From: Methanothrix sp.
GTDB lineage: Archaea; Halobacteriota; Methanosarcinia; Methanotrichales; Methanotrichaceae
Direction: 5' to 3'
DNA length: 5,254 nt
Assembly (NCBI GenBank): GCA_023229165.1
Contig: JALNZQ010000194.1
Location: 1-5,254, forward strand
Shown: positions 1 to 5,055 of the stretch, piece by piece
Layout: each line of letters opens with the position of its first letter
Position numbering within the stretch: position 1 is the stretch's first letter
The notes under the pieces: model-generated
Told to the model about the DNA's origin: nothing
The model's input: only the letters and a program-made list of their open reading frames with translations
The model's database searches: none
Program-made: the position numbers and the translations under genes

Positions 1-910
1 CAGGCGTGTTCTTCTCAGCCTCTTCGAATAGATCGCGCAGCGCCTTCTCGCTCTCACCGTAATACTTGGACATGATCTCCGGGCCGTTGATGCTTATGAA
101 GTAGGCGTCGCTCTCATTGGCCACGGCCTTGGCCAGCATGGTCTTTCCTGTGCCGGGCGGTCCGTGCAAGAGAACGCCCTTGGGCGGATCAATCCCCAGA
201 CGGTCAAAGAGCTCGGGATGCTTGAGGGGAAGCTCAATCATCTCCCTGACCTTGGTTATTACCGGCTTCAAGCCGCCAACGTCTTCGTAAACTACAGACG
301 GCACAGAGCGCTCCGGCGTCTCTACAGCCTGAGGCAATAGCTCAATGTCGGTTCCTTCCGTGATCTTGACAATTCCACCCGGGCTGGTGGATATCACTCT
401 CAGCTTGATCTCGCCCAGGCCAAAGGCTTGAGCCCCCAAAAAGCCGCGGAATATCTCCTCGAACATGGTCTCCCGGCCCATGGAGTCGGGTGGCGGCTTC
501 CGGACGCTGGTGGTGGAGATGACATCTCCCCTTGTCAGCGGCCGGCCATTGAAGACCTTGGTGAGGACGTCTCCGGGTGCAAAGATCTGCATCCCTTGCG
601 TGACTGGGGCTAGCGTCACATGCTTGGCCTCGTTCCAGACCGCCTTTCTGACCTCCACATACTGACCTATGCTCGTTCCGGCGTTGGATCTGATCAGGCC
701 GTCCATCCTGATCATGTCTATGCCCTGATCCTGAGAATAGGCACTGACAGCCAAAGCCGCCGTTGGCCTTGAACCTAACAGCTCCACTACATCCAAGGGA
801 CGTGCGTCTATTTTCTCCAGGAAATCCTCGCCAATCCTGACTATGCCTTTTCCCACATCGCCCTGATTGGCCTCGGAAACCTTTAGCCTTACGGGTTCGC
901 CTTCAGTCAT
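1..910 (-). CDS. CDC48/VAT-type AAA+ ATPase, N-terminal part (truncated by window edge)
   Basis: Begins ATG at 910 and runs off the window after 303 codons. The encoded part has the archaeal CDC48/VAT layout. A double-psi-barrel N domain fills roughly residues 1-90 and the second CDC48 N subdomain about 105-185. The D1 AAA+ module opens with YEDVGGL at 208-214. The Walker A loop GPPGTGKT is at 250-257, and the pore-loop motif KYYG at 282-285 carries paired tyrosines, as in archaeal VAT rather than the KLAG of eukaryotic p97. Walker B of D1 and all of D2 would lie beyond the edge. By family knowledge this is a hexameric cytosolic unfoldase that threads substrates to the proteasome or remodels complexes. 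A short segment in the second subdomain (MFEEIFRGFLGAQAF) resembles the insertion I recall from methanogen homologues. An AGGTG ribosome site precedes the ATG by ten bases. Family assignment is very secure. Confidence 0.96.
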   Translation of the reverse strand, partial: MTEGEPVRLKVSEANQGDVGKGIVRIGEDFLEKIDARPLDVVELLGSRPTAALAVSAYSQDQGIDMIRMDGLIRSNAGTSIGQYVEVRKAVWNEAKHVTLAPVTQGMQIFAPGDVLTKVFNGRPLTRGDVISTTSVRKPPPDSMGRETMFEEIFRGFLGAQAFGLGEIKLRVISTSPGGIVKITEGTDIELLPQAVETPERSVPSVVYEDVGGLKPVITKVREMIELPLKHPELFDRLGIDPPKGVLLHGPPGTGKTMLAKAVANESDAYFISINGPEIMSKYYGESEKALRDLFEEAEKNTP

Positions 911-920
911 GTATTTCTTG

Positions 921-925
921 CACCT
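921..925 (-). promoter_or_regulatory. Ribosome binding site of the CDC48 gene
   Basis: AGGTG on the minus strand ends ten bases before the ATG at 910 and pairs with the archaeal 16S 3' end (AUCACCUCC). It supports this start for the ATPase. Confidence 0.6.
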
Positions 926-948
926 GCTTTCTGGAAAGATATGAGTGT

Positions 949-960
949 CTATTTTTTAAG
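949..960 (-). promoter_or_regulatory. Candidate TATA box for the CDC48 gene
   Basis: The minus strand reads CTTAAAAAATAG in an otherwise mixed-composition 72-base gap between the hydrolase stop and the ATPase start. Archaeal TATA boxes sit about 26 bases upstream of transcription start, which would put the start near 929 and leave a roughly 20-base leader containing the AGGTG site. The geometry is good, but transcription start is inferred. Confidence 0.5.
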
Positions 961-982
961 TAGTTTGTCCCGATTGAGTGAA

Positions 983-1897
983 TCATGTGGCCATGCTCCT
1001 CAGTTCCTCTTCCATCGCCCCGCTCATCTGTGCGCAGTAGCCGTGCGTGGCGCAGCCGACTGTGTGCAATCTCTTTGGCTGCACTCCCAGGGCATAGGTC
1101 TGCTCTGCCAAATGGTAAGGTATGACGGTATCATTGCGGGAATGGATCATGACCAGCGGGCGAGGTGCGATCCTGCTCAAGTAGGTCTCGGGATCGATGG
1201 ACCGGTAGAATCGGACCATATTCTTATCCACTACCCCAGCCGAAGCGATGGCAGCATCCGTTCCGTAGCCACAGGTGCTGATGGCTAAAACGCCCTTCGC
1301 GACGGGGTCCAGAGCACAGGCCATGATGGCAAAGCGGCCTCCGTTGCTCTCCCCGGCATAGATGATGCGCTCAGGGTCGATCTCAGACCGGCTGCGTAGT
1401 ATTTCCCCCGCCGCCAGAGCATCATAAACCATCTTGTGCTCGATCGGCTCAACGCCTTTTAAAAACATCTGCAGATCGGCTTTTGCATCAACTCCCCCCA
1501 GATTTCTCTGGTCAAGGGTGATGCTGGCAAATCCCAGGTCCGCCAGGTGCCTGGCCAGCTTCTGCTCCCGCTCTTTGCTGACGGTGGCGCCGGGCAAGAG
1601 CACAATGCCTGGGATGCTTTGATTCCTTCTATCTGCATCTGGCCCGGGAATTCTCAAGAGCGCTGCGATTTTCGCATCACGGCTCTGGAACGATACTGCA
1701 GAAAGGGTGCTGTTGCCGTCATCCTCGGACGGACTCAGATTGTATTGGGGCATGGAGACTTTATACGCTAAAATTCCCTCATCGGATACTGTCCATTGCC
1801 CGGCGGATGTGCTATCCGGAAAGAAATGCCATCCTAAGAGCAGAGCGATGACTCCAACCAGAAGCATCAATCCTGTGCCCTTCCTGCGCTCCAACAT
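983..1897 (-). CDS. Membrane-anchored alpha/beta hydrolase
   Basis: A 304-residue protein with the order nucleophile-acid-histidine of the alpha/beta-hydrolase fold. The nucleophile elbow GESNGG gives Ser184, the acid is Asp256 in HSRNDTVIP, and the base is His285 in CATHGY. The strand VLLPGAT and the following LGFASITLDQRNLGG region resemble dienelactone-hydrolase and acyl-peptidase-like members. Residues about 9-27 form one hydrophobic segment after an ERRK basic stretch, so the catalytic domain is probably tethered outside the membrane (signal anchor). I chose ATG 1897 because GAGG lies 11 bases upstream. The longer reading from ATG 1939 has no SD and would overlap the preceding gene by 26 bases. 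It follows the lipoprotein gene by 16 bases and is probably co-transcribed with it. Substrate is unknown; an esterase or peptidase on cell-surface or imported material is possible. Confidence 0.85.
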   Translation of the reverse strand: MLERRKGTGLMLLVGVIALLLGWHFFPDSTSAGQWTVSDEGILAYKVSMPQYNLSPSEDDGNSTLSAVSFQSRDAKIAALLRIPGPDADRRNQSIPGIVLLPGATVSKEREQKLARHLADLGFASITLDQRNLGGVDAKADLQMFLKGVEPIEHKMVYDALAAGEILRSRSEIDPERIIYAGESNGGRFAIMACALDPVAKGVLAISTCGYGTDAAIASAGVVDKNMVRFYRSIDPETYLSRIAPRPLVMIHSRNDTVIPYHLAEQTYALGVQPKRLHTVGCATHGYCAQMSGAMEEELRSMAT

Positions 1898-1913
1898 TTT
1901 CGAATGCGCCTCT

Positions 1914-2219
1914 TTAGATGCTTGGTTTCCATTCTTCATCGGCCATTTTGGTCAAGGTGCCGTTTTTATTCAATTCATAGCCTGCTGGAATTTTTCCCCA
2001 GCTCCATAGCCCAGTTCCGGAATTGCTGCGATCGATCTCGGTCTGGTTGTTCAGACTCTGGTTGATGCTTCGGTTCGTATCGGACTGGTTGGTCGAATTA
2101 GGAGTAATGTTCGCCAGAATAGACATGCCTGTCTCCTGGTTGATAGAAACTGGTTCTTGCGAGCAGCTGCTGTAGACCAGTGCAAACAAGACTAAAGCGG
2201 AAATTATAATGTATCTCAT
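1914..2219 (-). CDS. Small putative lipoprotein, rich in N-glycosylation sequons
   Basis: A 101-residue protein of no recognised family. Its N terminus (MRYIIISALVLFALVYSSC) is a signal peptide with a lipobox-like YSSC at 16-19, so Cys19 is the likely lipid-anchored residue, although Tyr at -3 is not ideal. The mature part is short, polar and Asn/Ser/Thr-rich, with seven Asn-X-Ser/Thr sequons (NIT, NST, NQS, NRS, NQS, NQT, NGT), six of them clustered in the middle. The C-terminal part changes character and contains GLWSWGKIPAGYELNKNGTL, which looks like a small folded or conserved motif. The start is well supported by AGGTGAT just upstream. Placed directly before the membrane-anchored hydrolase gene, it is likely an extracytoplasmic, possibly glycosylated, partner; that role is inference. 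Confidence 0.75.
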   Translation of the reverse strand: MRYIIISALVLFALVYSSCSQEPVSINQETGMSILANITPNSTNQSDTNRSINQSLNNQTEIDRSNSGTGLWSWGKIPAGYELNKNGTLTKMADEEWKPSI

Positions 2220-2224
2220 TCTAT

Positions 2225-2231
2225 ATCACCT
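2225..2231 (-). promoter_or_regulatory. Strong ribosome binding site of the lipoprotein gene
   Basis: AGGTGAT lies five bases upstream of the ATG at 2219 and is a full match to the archaeal anti-SD sequence. It fixes the start of the lipoprotein. Confidence 0.75.
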
Positions 2232-2255
2232 ATTTCGAGGTCTTTCCTTTAAAGC

Positions 2256-2266
2256 CTAAATAATGA
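2256..2266 (-). promoter_or_regulatory. Candidate TATA box for the lipoprotein-hydrolase unit
   Basis: An AT-rich stretch reading ATTATTTAGG on the minus strand sits about 30 bases upstream of the AGGTGAT site, between the HD-gene terminator and the lipoprotein start. Transcription would begin near 2235. A second AT block, CTTTAAAGG, immediately downstream could be used instead but would place the start inside the ribosome site. The call is tentative. Confidence 0.35.
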
Positions 2267-2284
2267 TGGTACATGCTGCCGGAT

Positions 2285-2311
2285 AAAAAATACATCTATA
2301 GCCTAGATGTA
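2285..2311 (-). terminator. Hairpin plus T-tract terminator after the HD-domain gene
   Basis: On the minus strand TACATCTA, a five-base loop GGCTA, and TAGATGTA form a perfect 8-bp stem (arms 2304-2311 and 2291-2298). It is followed at once by TTTTTT (2285-2290). The first arm lies in the last codons of the HD gene and the stop codon is in the loop region. The stem is AT-rich, but the T-run is the element archaeal polymerase chiefly needs. This separates the HD operon from the lipoprotein unit. Confidence 0.65.
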
Positions 2312-3094
2312 CATCTCGCATCTCTTTTGCAGATACTCTCGTAAAGAATCCTTCGCACGCTCGCTATTTGCGTCATCCGGTATTCCGGCCAGGAGTCTCT
2401 CCAGGTAGTCTTTCTCTTTTATGCAGGCAAGAGTAAAGGGAAAGTGAATATCAAAGATCCAGCTCAGGTACATCATACGCATGTCTAAGAGCGTCCTCAT
2501 CCCGGCAATCCTCACCATCCTTCCCTGCACTACGTCCGAGATCACCTCTGGAGAGAGCCCGAATTCATCAACCATGCCAAAGTCCAGTGCCTGATTAGGA
2601 TGCTGCTCTCTCGTCTCAAAGTGCTCCAGGATAATGCCCAGTATGTCCAGCTTGTCGGCATCTCTGATCAATCTGGAAAAGAGCAGAAAATCGGTTTTAT
2701 CCGAGGCCTGGAGCTGGTACTTGTTGTGGTTCCAGATGCATTTTCGAATCAGATTTCTCTCCTTTGCAGGCAGGATGGAGAGTACCTCCGATCGGTTGAG
2801 GACCTGCAGGCCGATCTGAGAATGATCCGCGGAAATCCGGTCGTTGAAGGTTCCGTAGACTCGCAGCTGCTCGAATCTGCCCACATCGTGAAAGAGAGCA
2901 ATAGCCTCTGCAAGGGCCAAATCCTCTTCATTCATGCCCAATGATCTGGCGATTATGGTGATGTTCTCGCGGACCCGGTAGGTATGCGCAAGCTTGAGAA
3001 GAATGTTCTTTTCTATCTCTGCATTCGGGCAATGGACGCCGCGGGTATAATCTTCAAACCATTTGCGACAGATTGATAGGCCTTTTCCGTCCAT
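2303..3094 (-). CDS. HD-domain metal-dependent phosphohydrolase
   Basis: A 263-residue soluble protein with a full HD-superfamily metal site. It has His37 (KLAHTYRV), His69-Asp70 (ALFHDVGRFEQ), His91 (SADHSQIG), His123 (WNHNKY) and Asp145/Asp147 (IRDADKLD). The H...HD...H...H...D pattern, with extra histidines, fits members that can hold two metal ions. The family hydrolyses phosphate esters of nucleotides or signalling molecules, but the substrate cannot be told from sequence. The C-terminal third (about 170-263) is helical-looking and unassigned; it may shape the substrate pocket. The start lies nine bases after the stop of the 108-residue gene, with only a poorly spaced AGGA, so translation is probably coupled to that gene. 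Its stop codon is inside a terminator hairpin, making it the last gene of its operon. Confidence 0.88.
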   Translation of the reverse strand: MDGKGLSICRKWFEDYTRGVHCPNAEIEKNILLKLAHTYRVRENITIIARSLGMNEEDLALAEAIALFHDVGRFEQLRVYGTFNDRISADHSQIGLQVLNRSEVLSILPAKERNLIRKCIWNHNKYQLQASDKTDFLLFSRLIRDADKLDILGIILEHFETREQHPNQALDFGMVDEFGLSPEVISDVVQGRMVRIAGMRTLLDMRMMYLSWIFDIHFPFTLACIKEKDYLERLLAGIPDDANSERAKDSLREYLQKRCEMYI

Positions 3095-3103
3095 GTCCTG
3101 CTT

Positions 3104-3430
3104 CTAGCTGCGATCACTCTTGAAAGCAAATTTCATTTCCGAGCAGTCCACTTGCCATGCCCCTAGACTTTCGTCCTTTGCAAAACCCATGGAAAGCCAT
3201 ACCCCGCCAGGAAATGTGCACTCTCCCGGATGCTCTTCATTGAACTTGCAGAAGAGCTCATAGATGGCATGCCATCCCTCTGCTCCCATGTGCGGCCTGC
3301 CCTCAAGAATATATTCTACCTCGTCCCAGTTGGGGATGACCATCCTTAAGAGAGCAATGAGTACATCGCATTCTTTATCGCATGAGGAAAAGATGGCTCT
3401 CACCTTTTCTTCGCTCAAGGTCGATTTCAT
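3104..3430 (-). CDS. Unrecognised 108-residue protein
   Basis: I do not recognise this family. The protein is soluble, without signal or membrane segment, and about 12 kDa. The first 65 residues look helical and acidic; the remainder, containing FPGGVWLSMGF (73-83) and GAWQVDC (90-96), looks like beta-hairpins. It has five cysteines (17, 21, 61, 71, 96) and four tryptophans (35, 53, 78, 92), with no CxxC pair, so a metal site is not obvious. The ATG at 3430 has no SD, and no well-placed TATA box lies in the 20-base gap upstream, so it is probably read through from the zinc-ribbon gene. It ends nine bases before the HD-domain gene. The tight packing, the sensible amino-acid composition and the intact frame support a real gene. 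Confidence 0.75.
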   Translation of the reverse strand: MKSTLSEEKVRAIFSSCDKECDVLIALLRMVIPNWDEVEYILEGRPHMGAEGWHAIYELFCKFNEEHPGECTFPGGVWLSMGFAKDESLGAWQVDCSEMKFAFKSDRS

Positions 3431-3450
3431 GTGAAAATTGAATTTAGGAT

Positions 3451-3669
3451 TCAGTGATGCGCTCCATGCGCATCCCCGTGCGCGCCGTGGGGCGCGGCAT
3501 CGGATCCCGCCTTGACAGCCAGGAAATCCTTATCGATATAGGCTTGATGTGCCAGATCCAGGCACTCCTTGCACAGATTAAACATTTCATCCTTGGGGCC
3601 GTGAATAGTAGCCAAATTGAGCTTGATAGGTACAGTCTCCTTCTCAACAAGACACAGCGCGCACTTCAT
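3451..3669 (-). CDS. Small zinc-ribbon-like protein with His-rich tail
   Basis: A 72-residue protein with two CxxC knuckles, Cys3-Cys6 (MKCALC) and Cys33-Cys36 (NLCKEC), spaced as in a treble-clef or zinc-ribbon fold that binds one Zn. A short helical stretch follows. The last dozen residues are His/Gly/Ala/Asp-rich (PHGAHGDAHGAHH, residues 60-72) with five histidines, suggesting a second, flexible metal-binding or storage segment. An ideal AGGTGA lies just upstream of the ATG and a TATA box sits at the expected distance, so this is the first gene of the operon that continues with the 108-residue and HD-domain genes. Function is unknown; it could be a regulator, an RNA- or protein-binding adaptor, or a metal chaperone. 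Confidence 0.8.
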   Translation of the reverse strand: MKCALCLVEKETVPIKLNLATIHGPKDEMFNLCKECLDLAHQAYIDKDFLAVKAGSDAAPHGAHGDAHGAHH

Positions 3670-3674
3670 TTAAT

Positions 3675-3680
3675 TCACCT
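3675..3680 (-). promoter_or_regulatory. Strong ribosome binding site of the zinc-ribbon gene
   Basis: AGGTGA lies five bases before the ATG at 3669 and matches the archaeal anti-SD sequence, fixing this start. Confidence 0.7.
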
Positions 3681-3703
3681 TGCCAATTGTTCTGATTCAA
3701 ACG

Positions 3704-3711
3704 GTTATAAG
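3704..3711 (-). promoter_or_regulatory. TATA box of the zinc-ribbon/108-aa/HD operon, overlapping the ubiX stop
   Basis: The minus strand reads CTTATAAC, whose TAA (3707-3705) is also the stop codon of ubiX. Counting about 26 bases downstream puts transcription start near 3681-3683, just ahead of the AGGTGA site. Sequence and spacing both fit an archaeal core promoter; use in vivo is inferred. Confidence 0.55.
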
Positions 3712-4280
3712 CATTTCCTTTCAAGCGTTCCTTTCCACCGCCGATAAAGATCGTTCTCTACTCCGAGAAGATCGAGCACCCGGCCCACCAGCACATCCAC
3801 CAGATCATCCAGGCTTTGCGGCTTTCCGTAGAAGGCAGGGCAGGCCGGCAGGACAACTGCTCCCGCCTCGGCAGCAGAGACCATGTTGCGCAGCCCTACC
3901 AGGCTTAGGGGAGTCTCCCTGGGAACAATTATCAGCCTCCTTTTCTCTTTGAGACAGACGTCCGCCGCACGGGTGATGAGTGTGTCCGATGAGCCGCAAG
4001 CAACGGCAGAGAGCGTTCCCATGCTACAGGGGATGACGACCATGGCATCAAAGAGATGCGAGCCGCTGGCAATGGGCGCGGCAAAATCGCAGGAAGCGTA
4101 AACGTGATCGGCCAGATCCTGCACATCCTTTAGCAGAAAATCGGTCTCAATTTCTATGATCTTTGCAGCCGTTTCGGTTATTACCAGATGGGTGATGCAG
4201 CCCTTCTCCCGCAAGACCTGCAAGAGACGAACGGCGTACGCCGCCCCCGATGCCCCGCTTATGCCCACAACGATTTCCAT
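3705..4280 (-). CDS. ubiX: UbiX flavin prenyltransferase
   Basis: A full-length 191-residue UbiX. It attaches a dimethylallyl group to reduced FMN, making the prenyl-FMN cofactor of UbiD-type decarboxylases. The N-terminal flavin-phosphate loop GISGASGAAYA is at 6-16. The central PCSMGTLSAVACGSSDTL and TRAADVCLKEKR segments are typical. Arg104, Lys111, Arg121-Glu122 (PRETPL), Tyr151 and Arg167 occupy the positions of the catalytic and phosphate-binding residues I recall from the Pseudomonas enzyme. In archaea prenyl-FMN serves several UbiD homologues, notably anhydromevalonate-phosphate decarboxylase of the modified mevalonate route to archaeal lipids. No UbiD gene is in this window. The ATG at 4280 is preceded by GAGGG six bases away. 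The stop codon overlaps the TATA box of the next unit. Confidence 0.95.
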   Translation of the reverse strand: MEIVVGISGASGAAYAVRLLQVLREKGCITHLVITETAAKIIEIETDFLLKDVQDLADHVYASCDFAAPIASGSHLFDAMVVIPCSMGTLSAVACGSSDTLITRAADVCLKEKRRLIIVPRETPLSLVGLRNMVSAAEAGAVVLPACPAFYGKPQSLDDLVDVLVGRVLDLLGVENDLYRRWKGTLERKCL

Positions 4281-4285
4281 ATAGA

Positions 4286-4291
4286 TCCCTC
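4286..4291 (-). promoter_or_regulatory. Ribosome binding site of ubiX
   Basis: GAGGGA on the minus strand lies about five bases upstream of the ATG at 4280, within normal SD spacing. Confidence 0.55.
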
Positions 4292-4306
4292 ATTTTTATT
4301 ATTCAA

Positions 4307-4315
4307 TTTTATATC
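4307..4315 (-). promoter_or_regulatory. Candidate TATA box of ubiX
   Basis: The minus strand reads GATATAAAA in the 57-base AT-rich gap after the nucleotidyltransferase gene. It is a good TATA sequence, but the usual 26-base offset puts transcription start near 4285, inside or past the GAGGGA site, so the mRNA would be almost leaderless or the spacing longer than usual. Confidence 0.45.
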
Positions 4316-4337
4316 AAGCCTCTCTCGCGCATGGCTC

Positions 4338-5036
4338 TCATCCTCTTGCCATCTCTTCCAATCTCAGCCGCAACAGAAACTCACGGAAAGCATCCTCGTC
4401 GGGACGGTCCGGCAGAGGGCTGGCCACATAGGCCTCATCCAGCCGATGCATCTTTTCCATGACCTCCTCGGCTCCCGGCGTACGCAAAACCGGCGCAAAA
4501 CAAATCCTGCCCTCCGAGAGGAGCTTTATTCCAAAATTAATGGTCCTCAGAGCCGTCCTGTAGCCTTTGCCCGCAATTCTGGGCTTTTCCGCAGGTTTCT
4601 CTTCGGATTTGATCTGGCTTTCCGCCATCCCTTTTATGGAGTGATAGGTCTGCCGGCAGAGGTTGGCCTGCACCAGGGCTGACAGCTCCTCCTGGATATT
4701 AGAAGGCTTAATGACCAGCGGGCTCGTGACATACCAGATGGCATTGACGTTTCCCTTGATGAGCTGATTTATGAAATGGCCGATCTCCCAGCCGAGGGTG
4801 TCATAAATATCTCCTCCTCGGGCCGATATATGCTGGCGAACCGTGAGCGAAATCCTATCGCCTCGCAAGATGGACCTGGTGGGAGCGATATAGATCATGA
4901 CCAGGTCTATATCGCTTTCAGGGCTTTGCATGCTCCACATGTGCGAGCCGACGCAACTGATAAACAGGGTTTTCATCCTGCTGTCGGCAATTTCCGCCAA
5001 TTCCTGCAGATCAACTCGTAGAAGCAATCTTTTCAC
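4338..5036 (-). CDS. Polymerase-beta-fold nucleotidyltransferase (YcgL/COG3541-like)
   Basis: A 232-residue protein whose N-terminal half carries the signature of the Pol-beta nucleotidyltransferase superfamily: GS at 30-31 followed by SDIDL at 41-45. Asp42 and Asp44 are the metal ligands, and Asp76 (GGDIYDT) is a possible third carboxylate. The pattern GSHMWSMQSPESDIDLV, with a later KGNVNAIWYVTSP stretch, resembles the YcgL/RlaP-like group, whose characterised relatives are few. The C-terminal half (about 115-232) appears helical and charged, perhaps a substrate-binding bundle. The start is GTG at 5036; no convincing SD precedes it, and GAGG at 5054-5057 is 17 bases away, so the exact start is uncertain (ATG 4976 would also keep the motif). 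It follows the deoxyhypusine synthase gene by 19 bases and is likely co-transcribed. No RNA ligase or antitoxin partner adjoins it. Confidence 0.82.
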   Translation of the reverse strand: MKRLLLRVDLQELAEIADSRMKTLFISCVGSHMWSMQSPESDIDLVMIYIAPTRSILRGDRISLTVRQHISARGGDIYDTLGWEIGHFINQLIKGNVNAIWYVTSPLVIKPSNIQEELSALVQANLCRQTYHSIKGMAESQIKSEEKPAEKPRIAGKGYRTALRTINFGIKLLSEGRICFAPVLRTPGAEEVMEKMHRLDEAYVASPLPDRPDEDAFREFLLRLRLEEMARG

Positions 5037-5055
5037 CAGGGTGGATTTATTGGCC

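Noticed and set aside
941..1288. Plus-strand open frame of 115 codons
   Set aside because: It lies antisense to the well-supported hydrolase gene, has no recognisable domain and is a codon-usage shadow.
1898..1939. Longer start of the hydrolase at ATG 1939 (14 extra residues)
   Set aside because: It overlaps the lipoprotein gene by 26 bases, lacks an SD and adds a polar stretch before the signal anchor; ATG 1897 has GAGG at suitable distance.
3425..3436. Inverted repeat TTTCA-TG-TGAAA over the start of the 108-residue gene
   Set aside because: Five-base AT-rich arms are expected by chance and no T-run or regulatory context accompanies them.
3444..3650. Minus-strand frame of 68 codons overlapping the zinc-ribbon gene
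   Set aside because: The +1/-1 shadow frame is Arg/Ser/Trp-rich without SD, whereas the overlapping frame has CxxC knuckles and an ideal SD.
4281..4337. Possible small RNA or tRNA in the AT-rich gap upstream of ubiX
   Set aside because: Only 57 bases, with no cloverleaf or stable stem; a promoter explains the composition.
4188..4682. Plus-strand open frame of 164 codons spanning two minus-strand genes
   Set aside because: It crosses the ubiX start and the nucleotidyltransferase end, both strongly supported; its translation has low-complexity, non-domain character.
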